A stretch of DNA of 64,000 bases from the NCBI RefSeq assembly GCF_900188255.1, contig NZ_FZNS01000004.1:186001-250000 (forward strand), in the 5' to 3' direction. The position numbers were made by a program, and so were the translations under genes. This DNA comes from Hymenobacter mucosus (GTDB lineage Bacteria > Bacteroidota > Bacteroidia > Cytophagales > Hymenobacteraceae). Positions 9,053 through 16,585 of this stretch are shown piece after piece. The notes under the pieces are model-generated. The model saw only the letters and a program-made list of their open reading frames with translations. It made no database searches and had not been told where the DNA came from. Numbering within the stretch: the stretch's first letter is position 1; the number at the start of each line of letters is the position of its first letter.

Positions 9053-9667
9053 CTATAATCCCAAGTAGAGTAGCAGGAGAGTGATAAAGTCCCGCAAGCT
9101 CAAGCGCAACGACTTCAACGCGCGGGTCAGGTGGTACTCTACCGTTTTGCGCGACAGATTCAAGTGCTCCGCAATTTCCGGGATGGTTTGGTGCTCTAGC
9201 CGGCTGAGGCGAAACACCTCCCTAGTGTGCTCGGGCAGTCGCATCAGTCCCGCCAGCAAAGCCACCGAGAGGTCATCGGCCTCCACGGTTTGCTCCGTGC
9301 TATGGTCGAGGGGTGAGTGGTGGGTACGGCTGTACTCTACATATCCCGCGTGCGTCATGCGGGCCTTGATGAAGTCAATGATACGGTAGCGAATGGCCCG
9401 GAAGAGGTAGCGCTCTACGTTTTCGATGGTTGAGCCCTGGTGGCGCTTGTGCCACAATGCCGTAAACAAATCCTGCACTACTTCCTCGGCGGCCTCCCGT
9501 GAGTTCACCTTGCGGTAGGCTACTTCAAATAGAGGCCACCAGTAGCGCTCATACAGCTCGGCGAAAGCCAGGGTATCTTCCTGGGCCAATGCCTTCACCA
9601 GCGCAGCATCGTCCCAGGCCGCGTAGAGGCGCACATGCTTGGCTGGTGGCGGAGGGGAGGGTGGCAT
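9053..9667 (-). CDS. RNA polymerase ECF sigma-70 factor, Bacteroidetes FecI-like
   Basis: This 204-residue protein shows region 2 (LAFAELYERYWWPLFEVAYR through FRAIRYRIIDFIK) and region 4 (LPEHTREVFRLSRLEHQTIP followed by the EIAEHLNLSRKTVEYHL helix-turn-helix). That is the layout of the sigma factors that accompany FecR and STN-type SusC proteins in Bacteroidota. It should direct polymerase to the promoter of the adjacent susC operon when substrate occupies SusC. The ATG at 9667 is the natural start, just before the proline-rich MPPSPPPPAKHVRL leader. The gene is divergent from the mtfA-like gene, leaving a 171-bp region for both promoters. Confidence 0.94.
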   Translation of the reverse strand: MPPSPPPPAKHVRLYAAWDDAALVKALAQEDTLAFAELYERYWWPLFEVAYRKVNSREAAEEVVQDLFTALWHKRHQGSTIENVERYLFRAIRYRIIDFIKARMTHAGYVEYSRTHHSPLDHSTEQTVEADDLSVALLAGLMRLPEHTREVFRLSRLEHQTIPEIAEHLNLSRKTVEYHLTRALKSLRLSLRDFITLLLLYLGL

Positions 9668-9838
9668 ATACTACTAACTTAGAACAAAATGGGAAGCTGC
9701 GCTACAACCTTGTCTCAAAAAGCGTTTGGCAGCCGCTTTTTTCTGGTTTTAGGACGATCATACGCCATCCGAGGCGCGGGCGCTTTTTTGTACCCCGCGG
9801 GGCACAACCCTACCCTACTACCGGCCGTTCATGCGCCC

Positions 9839-10783
9839 ATGTCATACCTTGTATTTGCAGCCCTGGTGGCAGCAGTTGCTTTCTTCTTCTACCGCTATGT
9901 CACGCGCGATAAGCGGCTTAAGCAGGCCGCCCTCGCGGCCGATTTTCCGGCGGCCTGGCGGCAGATCTTGTCCGAGCGGGTAGCCTTTTACTTGTCTCTC
10001 ACGGCGGGCGATAAGCGCCGATTTGAGCAGAAAACGCAGGTTTTTCTGGCTCAAACGCGCATCACCGGCATTCAAACGGATATTGATGATACTACCCGGG
10101 TACTGGTGGCGGCCTCGGCTATTATTCCCGTGTTTGGCTTTCCTGACTGGGAGTATGGCAACCTCAGCGAAGTGCTGGTAGTGCCCGATGCTTGGACGCT
10201 GGAAAAAGACCCCAGCAAAGAATTTGCGGGCTTGCAGGGTACTTTGCTGGGGAGCGTGCAAGGCTTCCAAACTTCGCACTACATGCGTTTATCGAAAGCG
10301 TCCTTGGAACAGGGCTTCCGCGATGCCCTCGACAAGCAGAACGTAGGTATTCATGAGTTTGCCCACTTGCTCGACGAGGCAGATGGCGTTATTGACGGCG
10401 TACCAGCAGTGGCGCTTCCTGCTGAGCTACGCCCCGCCTGGGAAGCCGTGATGCAGCGCGAAATTGCCGCAATTCGGGCCGGTAACTCGGAGATTAACGA
10501 CTACGCTGCCACCAACGAGGCCGAGTTCTTTGCTGTGGTAACTGAGTACTTCTTCGAGAAACCCGAGAAGCTACAGGAACACCATCCCGAGCTTTACCAG
10601 CTGCTTAGCCGGGCCCTGCGCCAAAACCCCAAGAAACGATTCCTGCGCTCGGCCGTTGATCCGCGCGAGTGGCTGCGCAGCTTGCGCAGCCGTCGTAAGT
10701 TTGGCCGCAACGACCCGTGCCCCTGCGGCAGCGGCAAGAAGTACAAAGACTGTCACTTGCTTCAGCAGGCGCAGGCCGCCTAA
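9839..10783 (+). CDS. MtfA-type zinc peptidase (M90) with C-terminal SEC-C motif
   Basis: From the ATG at 9839 (MSYLVFAALVAAVAFFFYRY) the protein has 314 residues. It starts with one hydrophobic segment, unlike cytosolic E. coli MtfA, which suggests membrane anchoring. The metallopeptidase signature is GIHEFAHLLDEADG with H172, E173 and H176. Around it the sequence follows the MtfA/DUF980 family (LSEVLVVPDAW upstream, INDYAATNEAEFFAVVTEYF downstream). The last 25 residues are a SEC-C zinc motif (GRNDPCPCGSGKKYKDCH). In E. coli MtfA is an aminopeptidase tied to glucose uptake through the Mlc repressor; no such partner is visible here, so only the peptidase activity is inferred. A longer reading from 9689 seems unlikely. 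Confidence 0.9.
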   Translation: MSYLVFAALVAAVAFFFYRYVTRDKRLKQAALAADFPAAWRQILSERVAFYLSLTAGDKRRFEQKTQVFLAQTRITGIQTDIDDTTRVLVAASAIIPVFGFPDWEYGNLSEVLVVPDAWTLEKDPSKEFAGLQGTLLGSVQGFQTSHYMRLSKASLEQGFRDALDKQNVGIHEFAHLLDEADGVIDGVPAVALPAELRPAWEAVMQREIAAIRAGNSEINDYAATNEAEFFAVVTEYFFEKPEKLQEHHPELYQLLSRALRQNPKKRFLRSAVDPREWLRSLRSRRKFGRNDPCPCGSGKKYKDCHLLQQAQAA

Positions 10784-10799
10784 TACGCAGTTGCTTTTT

Positions 10800-10884
10800 T
10801 ACCCCAGCGGCCCCGCCGGAATCAGCAGTACCCAACGCTACGTGCGCTTGTGGTGATGCTGATTCCGGCGGGGCCGCTGGGGTA
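10800..10884. repeat. Perfect 28-bp inverted repeat between convergent genes
   Basis: Positions 10800-10827 and 10857-10884 are perfect reverse complements (arm begins TACCCCAGCGGCCCCGCC), with a 29-nt spacer. The element starts 16 bp after the mtfA-like stop and ends 13 bp before the fatty acid hydroxylase stop. Neither strand has a U-tract after the stem; a T-run lies on the wrong side. It could still stop transcription or protect 3' ends, but is not a canonical terminator. Confidence 0.9.
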
Positions 10885-10897
10885 TATTGGCTTCTAA

Positions 10898-11698
10898 CTA
10901 AGCTACTTTCGAGCTGGCAGGCTGGTTGTTGGCTACCTTCTCAAACCGATCCTGGTACTTCGCGTGGTTGGTTCCCATAAGCTGGTCCCACCAGTTGAAA
11001 TACAGACCATAGTTGCCTTTCACAAACTGGTGGTGCATGTTGTGATGGGTACTTGTGTTGTGGAGGCGGCCAAGCTTCGACCGTAGGAACCGGGCCGGGT
11101 ACAGCTCATACCCCAAGTGACCTAGCACATTCATGCCCATCATATAGCTTAGGAAAGCTACCATGGCGATGGGGTGTAAAGGCAGCATAAACACTAGCAG
11201 CGGGAAAATACCGGCTTCAATTACAGCTTCTACCGGGTGGAAGGCAAACGCCGCCCAGGGAGAAGGATTGGTAGAGAGATGATGCACCCGGTGCACCCGC
11301 TGGTAAATACCTGGCAAGTGCATGAAGCGGTGCGTCCAGTAGAAATAGGTGTCGTGGGCCAGAATCGCAACCACGGTGCTCCCCAGCAGGTACCACCAGC
11401 CGTACTCGGCTATGCTGGTATAGATGCGGGTGTACCCGTACTGCCGGGCCACGAAAATACCAAGGCCCACAGCTGCAAAAATCAGGCAGGTGAGTAAGGA
11501 ATAGCGGATTTCGGTGTGGATGTGCTTCTGATCAGGAAAGCGAGGTTGGATGCGACGGTGCTGCCACCGGGCCTTTTTCCAGCGCCAGAAAATCAGGTAG
11601 GCTACCCCGGCAAACAGCACGTAGCGGAGCAGCAGTATGGTAAAGTCGGCGGCGTAAATGAGGCCGGCTTGCGTGGGCGTAACGAGAGCAGCTAGCAT
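10898..11698 (-). CDS. Sterol desaturase / fatty acid hydroxylase superfamily membrane protein
   Basis: The protein has the three histidine clusters of the diiron hydroxylase superfamily: HDTYFYWTH, HRVHH and HNMHH, plus a further HHLSTNPSPW stretch, spread between four to five hydrophobic segments. These enzymes hydroxylate or desaturate lipids in the membrane using a non-haem diiron centre. I use the ATG at 11698 (MLAALVTPTQAG), giving 266 residues; an earlier possible start at 11803 would run across the start codon of the divergent gene. The 104-bp gap to that gene leaves room for both promoters. The lipid substrate is unknown; family members in Bacteroidota may act on sphingolipids, carotenoids or fatty acids. 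Confidence 0.9.
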   Translation of the reverse strand: MLAALVTPTQAGLIYAADFTILLLRYVLFAGVAYLIFWRWKKARWQHRRIQPRFPDQKHIHTEIRYSLLTCLIFAAVGLGIFVARQYGYTRIYTSIAEYGWWYLLGSTVVAILAHDTYFYWTHRFMHLPGIYQRVHRVHHLSTNPSPWAAFAFHPVEAVIEAGIFPLLVFMLPLHPIAMVAFLSYMMGMNVLGHLGYELYPARFLRSKLGRLHNTSTHHNMHHQFVKGNYGLYFNWWDQLMGTNHAKYQDRFEKVANNQPASSKVA

Positions 11699-11802
11699 AT
11701 CGGCGAAACTATAACTCTGTCTTGTTAGTTCGGCGCGCAAAGGCGCTGGATATGTACCTTCGCTACCAGCAGCTCGCTTCACGCTGTCTTTCCTATTATC
11801 CA

Positions 11803-13656
11803 ATGAAGAAATACCTGCTCCCTATTGCCACAGCCACGCTGCTTGCTGCGTGTGCCCCCACGGCCAAGACACCCACGGCCACTAGTCTCCCTACTGCCAC
11901 ACCACAGCCTACTACCCAGCCAGCGGCGCCCACTTGGTCGGAGCAGGCGGAAGCGTTTCTGCGCGAGTACTCCGCCGAATACCAGCGCCTCTACACTGAA
12001 TCGGCGGAGGCGGAGTGGCGCTCTAATACGCGCATTGTGGCCGGCGACACCACCAATGCTGGAGCCACAGCCCGGGCCAACGAGCGAATGGCGGCCTTTA
12101 GTGGCTCGGCCCAGAACATCCGGCGCCTGCGGGAGCTGCTCGACCACAAGCAGGACCTAACGGAAATTCAGGTTAAACAGCTCCAGACGGCCTTGTACAA
12201 CGCAGCCAACTCGCCCCAAACAGTGGCCGACGTGGTGAAGCGCCGTATTAAAGCCGAAACTCAACAAACTGAAAAGCTGTACGGCTTCGACTACAAGTAT
12301 CAGGGCAAATCGGTAACGACAAATGACTTGGACGAACTCCTGCGTAAGGAGAACAACCCCGCTAAGCGCCAGCAAATCTGGGAAGCCAGCAAGGCCATCG
12401 GCCCAACGTTGAAGGAGGGCTTGCTGAACCTACGCGACCTGCGTAACCAAACAGTGCAGGCCCTGGGCTACCCCGATTACTTCACCTATCAGGCCTCTGA
12501 CTACGGCATGACCCGGGAGGAAATGATGACCCTGGTGCGCCGCATCAACGAGGAACTCCGCCCGCTCTACCGCGAGCTGCACACCTATGCCCGCTATGAG
12601 CTGGCCAAGAAATACAACCAAAAGCAAGTTCCCGATTACCTACCGGCCTCTTGGCTCCCAAACCGTTGGGGGCAGGACTGGAGCGCGATGGTTGATGTAA
12701 AAGGCCTTAACCTTGACCCAGTGCTAGCCAAGAAGGGTGCCGAGTGGCAGGTAAAGCAAGCCGAGCGGTTCTACCAAAGCTTGGGCTTCCAAGCTCTTCC
12801 GGCTTCGTTCTACGAAAAAAGTAGTCTGTACCCATTGCCCAAAGGCGCCACCTACAAGAAGAATAACCACGCCTCGGCCTGGCACATCGACCTAAACCAG
12901 GATGTGCGCAGCCTCATGAGTGTGGAAGGTAACACCGAATGGTACGAGACAACCCACCACGAGTTGGGACACATTTACTACTACCTCACGTACACCAACC
13001 CCGGCGTGCCCCCGCTGCTGCGCCAGGGCGCCAACCGCGCCTACCACGAGGCTATGGGCTCGCTCATGGGCTTGGCTGCAACGCAAAAACCCTTCTTGGC
13101 GGGCCTTAACCTAGTCGATGCTAAAACGCAAACCGACCAGACGCAAACCCTGCTGAAGGAAGCGCTCAACTACGCCGTGTTTATTCCCTTTGCCTCAGGA
13201 GTAATGAGCGAATGGGAAAGCAGCTTCTACGCCGATAAACTACCCGCTGATCAGCTCAATGCGAAGTGGTGGGCCTTAGCCAAGCAGTACCAAGGCATTG
13301 TACCACCTACTACTCGTGGTGAGCAGTACCTCGACCCGGCTACTAAGACCCACATCAACGACGACCCGGCCCAGTACTACGACTATGCCCTGTCCTACGT
13401 TATCTTGTTTCAGCTCCACGACCACATTGCCAAGAAGATCCTGAAGCAGGACCCGCACGCTACCAACTACTACGGCAACAAAGAGGTAGGCGCGTTCCTA
13501 GCCGACATCATGCGTCCTGGTTCTAGCAAAGATTGGCGCACGGTATTAAAGGAGAAAACCGGAGAGGACCTTTCCGCCCGGGCAATGGTAGAGTACTTCC
13601 AGCCGCTGATGGCCTACTTGAAGCAGCAAAACAAAGGGCGCAAGTACACCATGTAA
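11803..13656 (+). CDS. M2 family (ACE-like) peptidyl-dipeptidase lipoprotein
   Basis: From the ATG at 11803 (MKKYLLPIATATLLAAC) this is a 617-residue lipoprotein with a lipobox LLAAC, followed by a Thr/Pro-rich linker. The zinc site is HHELGH (H386, E387, H390), with E416 in YHEAMGS as the third ligand. This layout is that of angiotensin-converting-enzyme-like M2 peptidases, with two more residues between motif and glutamate than in human ACE. It should remove dipeptides from the C-terminus of peptides outside the cytoplasm. TACCTTCG at 11755-11762 resembles a Bacteroidota -7 element. A strong hairpin follows the stop. Confidence 0.93.
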   Translation: MKKYLLPIATATLLAACAPTAKTPTATSLPTATPQPTTQPAAPTWSEQAEAFLREYSAEYQRLYTESAEAEWRSNTRIVAGDTTNAGATARANERMAAFSGSAQNIRRLRELLDHKQDLTEIQVKQLQTALYNAANSPQTVADVVKRRIKAETQQTEKLYGFDYKYQGKSVTTNDLDELLRKENNPAKRQQIWEASKAIGPTLKEGLLNLRDLRNQTVQALGYPDYFTYQASDYGMTREEMMTLVRRINEELRPLYRELHTYARYELAKKYNQKQVPDYLPASWLPNRWGQDWSAMVDVKGLNLDPVLAKKGAEWQVKQAERFYQSLGFQALPASFYEKSSLYPLPKGATYKKNNHASAWHIDLNQDVRSLMSVEGNTEWYETTHHELGHIYYYLTYTNPGVPPLLRQGANRAYHEAMGSLMGLAATQKPFLAGLNLVDAKTQTDQTQTLLKEALNYAVFIPFASGVMSEWESSFYADKLPADQLNAKWWALAKQYQGIVPPTTRGEQYLDPATKTHINDDPAQYYDYALSYVILFQLHDHIAKKILKQDPHATNYYGNKEVGAFLADIMRPGSSKDWRTVLKEKTGEDLSARAMVEYFQPLMAYLKQQNKGRKYTM

Positions 13657-13701
13657 GCACGCCGCTAGGCAGCAGTGCTGATTTCGCTCTCGCAGCCTTT
13701 T

Positions 13702-13741
13702 TACAGAAAGAGCCCGGCCAAATGGCCGGGCTCTTTCTGTA
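13702..13741. terminator. 19-bp perfect palindrome, bidirectional terminator between convergent genes
   Basis: Positions 13702-13720 and 13723-13741 pair perfectly around a 2-nt gap (stem core AGAGCCCGGCC). The stem lies 45 bp after the M2 peptidase stop and 12 bp before the stop of the convergent GAF gene, and probably ends both transcripts. Confidence 0.8.
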
Positions 13742-13753
13742 GGAAGTTATTCT

Positions 13754-14476
13754 CTAGGCCACCTGCGGGGCTTGCTGATCTAACCTGCGCCCCAATACCA
13801 TACTGACGCCCTTGAGGCGACGCGTCACCAAGTCAAGCACCTCATCGTCATCCAAGTTGATGCCTTGGTTGCGCGTGCTGAGGTAGCGCGTCAGGGCCGC
13901 ATTATCATCAAGGGTAGTAGACAGCTCTTGCTGGGCGGCCTCCCATTCGTCCTCCAACTGCGTGCTCAAGTACTGAAAACGCAGTTCAATGGTGCGGCTA
14001 ACAAGGTCAGCCAGTTGGGTAAGCACTCCCGTTTCGGCATCCGATAGGGCCCGGGCCTGCCGGCCAATTACGGCCATCATGCCAATGCGGGCACCATCGG
14101 GCATGCGCAAGGCAGCGCCGGCGTAAAAGTTTAGACCTAGCGCCCGGGCTACGTCGGGCTTGATTAGCTCGCAGCTTTGCGGCTTATAGTCCGAGGTGAC
14201 GACAGGTACGTCGGGGAGAATAGCAGCCGAGCACATGCTTTCCGTGCGGGGCAAGCCAGGGACGCCCTCAGCCCCAGCCACGGCTTTAAACCACACGTGG
14301 TCGGCGTCAACGAGGGAAATCAGGGAAATAGGTGTGTTGAACAGCTGAGCTGCCCACGCAACGTAATCATCAAAGATTTTCTCCGGCGTTGTATTGACAA
14401 TTTGATATAGATGCAACGTACGCAGCCGAACGGCCTCGTTCTCCGGGATTAGAGAGGAGGGAAAGGAAATGCTCAT
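13754..14476 (-). CDS. GAF domain protein
   Basis: This 240-residue soluble protein carries one GAF domain at about residues 30-165 (FNTPISLISLVDADHVWFKA, then LNFYAGAALRMPDGARIGMM), close to the GAF modules found in Bacteroidota sensor histidine kinases. No kinase, cyclase or phosphodiesterase domain follows. The C-terminal 70 residues are probably helical (ELRFQYLSTQLEDEWEAAQQ) and may mediate dimer formation. GAF domains bind cyclic nucleotides, small metabolites or chromophores; the ligand cannot be read here. It could serve as a stand-alone sensor partner. The gene is a single unit, convergent with the M2 peptidase and followed on the same strand by nothing obviously related. Confidence 0.85.
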   Translation of the reverse strand: MSISFPSSLIPENEAVRLRTLHLYQIVNTTPEKIFDDYVAWAAQLFNTPISLISLVDADHVWFKAVAGAEGVPGLPRTESMCSAAILPDVPVVTSDYKPQSCELIKPDVARALGLNFYAGAALRMPDGARIGMMAVIGRQARALSDAETGVLTQLADLVSRTIELRFQYLSTQLEDEWEAAQQELSTTLDDNAALTRYLSTRNQGINLDDDEVLDLVTRRLKGVSMVLGRRLDQQAPQVA

Positions 14477-14575
14477 AGGCGAGAACTAGCTAACTACAGT
14501 CATACAACTGTTTAGCTTGGCAAAAGTTCGGTAAGGTGATGAGTAGGCCAGCAGCAGGCTTACCCCTACTGCTAC

Positions 14576-15295
14576 CTAGTAGTTTTTTTCGCTGCTGGGT
14601 AAGTCAATTAGAATGAACTTCGCATCCTTTTTGGCCCGAATTTCCAGCACGTTTTCATCTGTGGAGCGCAATTGGTCATTGGGGCCAATATCAACTCCGT
14701 TGACATATACGTAGCCTTCCGCAACGTAGAGGAAGGTATTACGAATCGGGAAGGTTTTGAACGTCACGGTTTTGTCGGCGCTCAAGTTACACCAATATAC
14801 CGTGCTATTGGAGTTCATATACACCACATCCTCCAACACTTTCTGGCCCGACACCAGCGGAATCAGTTCGTTCTTGGTATCGAGAAAGTCGACATCCTTT
14901 TGCTCGTAGCTGGGCGAAATACCTTTCTGGTTGGGCAAGAACCACAACTGATAGATGTGCGCTGCTTTGTCGGTCGCGTTCATCTCGGCGTGGGCTAGGC
15001 CAGTACCAGCCGTCATGCGCTGTACTTCGCCTTTCTTAATAGTGGCCCGGTTGCCCATAGTGTCTTCGTGCACCAACTCGCCTTCCAGCACGAGAGTCAC
15101 AATTTCCATCTCGGAGTGCGGATGCTGCGGAAAACCAGAATTACCCTGTACGGTGTCGTCGTTGAAGACGCGCAGAGGGCCAAAGTTGATATTGTCGGGG
15201 TCGTAATAGTCGGCGAAGCTAAAGAGGAAATAGCTGTTCAGCCAGTGCACTGGGGCGGCGTGATGTCGGTCAGAAGCGGGAATGAGCTTAAGCAT
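14576..15295 (-). CDS. Pirin family bicupin protein
   Basis: The 239-residue protein is a typical pirin. The N-terminal cupin carries the metal-binding pattern in FPQHPHSEMEIVTLVLEGEL and the conserved RMTAGTGLAHAEMN, and the second cupin is degenerate. Bacterial pirins such as E. coli YhhW have quercetin 2,3-dioxygenase activity in vitro, while their physiological role is usually unclear; some modulate metabolic enzymes or respond to redox stress. It should be a cytoplasmic, iron-binding protein. It stands alone on the minus strand, 99 bp before the GAF gene. The start at 15295 (MLKLIPASDRHHA) is the usual pirin start. Confidence 0.92.
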   Translation of the reverse strand: MLKLIPASDRHHAAPVHWLNSYFLFSFADYYDPDNINFGPLRVFNDDTVQGNSGFPQHPHSEMEIVTLVLEGELVHEDTMGNRATIKKGEVQRMTAGTGLAHAEMNATDKAAHIYQLWFLPNQKGISPSYEQKDVDFLDTKNELIPLVSGQKVLEDVVYMNSNSTVYWCNLSADKTVTFKTFPIRNTFLYVAEGYVYVNGVDIGPNDQLRSTDENVLEIRAKKDAKFILIDLPSSEKNY

Positions 15296-15431
15296 GGGGA
15301 GTAAGGATTGAGGTACGTAGGGAAGCTTACGGGCTCCGCACGTGGTTAGTTAATCAGGCTACCTCAATCCATCGATTTTCCGGGCTGCCTTTAGTTTTCC
15401 CAGCATCAGTTATGGGTGATGCAAAAAGCAA

Positions 15432-15463
15432 AACGCCCGCTTAGCCGTAGCCAAGCGGGCGTT
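15432..15463 (-). terminator. Intrinsic terminator of the XRE/S24 regulator gene
   Basis: AACGCCCGCTT at 15432-15442 pairs with AAGCGGGCGTT at 15453-15463 over a 10-nt loop. On the minus strand it is followed by TTTTGCTTTTTGC. It lies 24 bp after the regulator's stop. Confidence 0.8.
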
Positions 15464-15487
15464 ATAACGCACACTGTGCAACTATGC

Positions 15488-16300
15488 TTATACTTTCTTC
15501 ATGGTACTTACTTGCTGCTGCAAGTCAAGCACAATGCTAGCCAGCCGGTTGAGCGACAAATCAGCAATGGGGAAAGTGCTGCTGATGTATGCTTTTGCCT
15601 CCCAAATTTCTACCACATCCTCCACATCAATCTCGTAGGGCGAGTACACGGGGTTGTCGGAATGCAGGGCCAGCATGGCGGCATCTTTAAGGCGGTTGAA
15701 TACGCGCTTGAAGACAATACCCTCTTTGGAGCTCACTACGATGCAAGGCGTGCCATCCTTAATGCTCATCCAATCATCAATGTAGCGGCCCACGATAACC
15801 GTACCACTAGCAATTGGAAGCATGGAATCGCCCGCAATTTCGAAGGCCCGATAAGTACCCGTAGTGCTTAGCATGGGCAAGCGGAACTTCGGAAGCTCCT
15901 CTAGGTACTCCGGGTCGGCGTAGCCATTGAGGTAGCCAGCGGCAGCCTTCTGAGGAACCAACTCAATATTTTCGTTCTGCTCCTTGTCTACCGTAAGAGC
16001 CAAGATACGCAGGTTGTTGTTGCCCGGGCGCGTGGTCACCACATCGGTAGACGTTACGGTTTGAGCCTGAAGCTGCAACGCCGCCTTTGCATTCTTTTTC
16101 TTGCTAAAGTCGGTGGTAACGAGCGAGTCCAGCGTAATGCCGAACAAACGGGCCATATTTACTAAGGTGGCGAGCTTGGGCTCAGCACGGCCTTCTTCAT
16201 AAGCTCCCACCAAAGAGCGTTTGATGCCGAGTTTTTCGGCCATCTGCGCCTGGGTGAGGGCCAGTTCGCGCCGCCAAAATTTGAGATTAGTGTTGATCAT
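15488..16300 (-). CDS. XRE-family transcriptional regulator with S24 (LexA-like) peptidase domain
   Basis: The 270-residue protein joins an N-terminal XRE helix-turn-helix (LTQAQMAEKLGIKRSLVGAY, residues about 12-60) to a C-terminal S24 domain. GDSMLP provides the candidate serine and GIVFKRV the candidate lysine of the self-cleavage dyad. I see no clear Ala-Gly or Cys-Gly cleavage site, so it may be a non-cleaving relative of phage-type repressors. Such regulators are common as single chromosomal genes in Cytophagales. A near 18-bp palindrome lies about 80-100 bp upstream of the start and may be its own operator. No phage genes are nearby. Targets are unknown. Confidence 0.9.
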   Translation of the reverse strand: MINTNLKFWRRELALTQAQMAEKLGIKRSLVGAYEEGRAEPKLATLVNMARLFGITLDSLVTTDFSKKKNAKAALQLQAQTVTSTDVVTTRPGNNNLRILALTVDKEQNENIELVPQKAAAGYLNGYADPEYLEELPKFRLPMLSTTGTYRAFEIAGDSMLPIASGTVIVGRYIDDWMSIKDGTPCIVVSSKEGIVFKRVFNRLKDAAMLALHSDNPVYSPYEIDVEDVVEIWEAKAYISSTFPIADLSLNRLASIVLDLQQQVSTMKKV

Positions 16301-16351
16301 AGCGCAGGGAGCCGGGGAAATTGGCTTCAGCGGTAAAGATTTACCGGCTCA

Positions 16352-16399
16352 CGAAGGTACAAACGGTTCTACGCGAATACTAATTCAATTAGCTGAATT
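16352..16399 (-). promoter_or_regulatory. Candidate promoter and operator of the XRE/S24 gene
   Basis: On the minus strand, TACCTTCG (16359 to 16352) resembles the Bacteroidota -7 element TAnnTTTG and would give a leader of about 45 nt. Further upstream, AATTCA at 16382-16387 and TGAATT at 16394-16399 form a perfect inverted repeat with a 6-bp centre, placed about where the -33 region would be. A second pair, TTAGC/GCTAA (16389-16393 and 16404-16408), overlaps it. Autoregulation is an inference. Confidence 0.4.
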
Positions 16400-16516
16400 T
16401 TTTGCTAAAAAAATTTGGTCTACTCCACCCCTCGGATGGCCTAACGTCCGGTGCACTTGAGCAGCCAAAACGCCATTTTCTTTGCTAATCAAGCAGTAAT
16501 GTTATTACGTACTAAA

Positions 16517-16562
16517 AACAGCCGATGGTCCGCGCTATGCATACGCTAGGCCTTCGGCTGTT
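16517..16562 (-). terminator. Intrinsic terminator of recQ
   Basis: AACAGCCGA at 16517-16525 pairs with TCGGCTGTT at 16554-16562, and the loop can fold further. On the minus strand the stem is followed by TTTTTAGT. It lies 24 bp after the recQ stop. Confidence 0.7.
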
Positions 16563-16585
16563 CTTAGAATGTTTTTTGTGCCCGA

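Noticed and set aside
9717..9741. Hairpin AAAAAGCG with CGCTTTTT between the divergent sigma and mtfA-like genes
   Set aside because: It looks like a small terminator, but no gene ends there; it may be a chance or leader structure, so I do not annotate it.
11699..11803. N-terminal extension of the fatty acid hydroxylase family protein
   Set aside because: The extension would reach into the start codon of the divergent M2 peptidase and would remove the shared promoter region; the ATG at 11698 fits the family better.
15488..16300. Possible prophage remnant because of the XRE/S24 repressor
   Set aside because: No integrase, structural, lysis or attachment-site features are nearby, and flanking genes are housekeeping.
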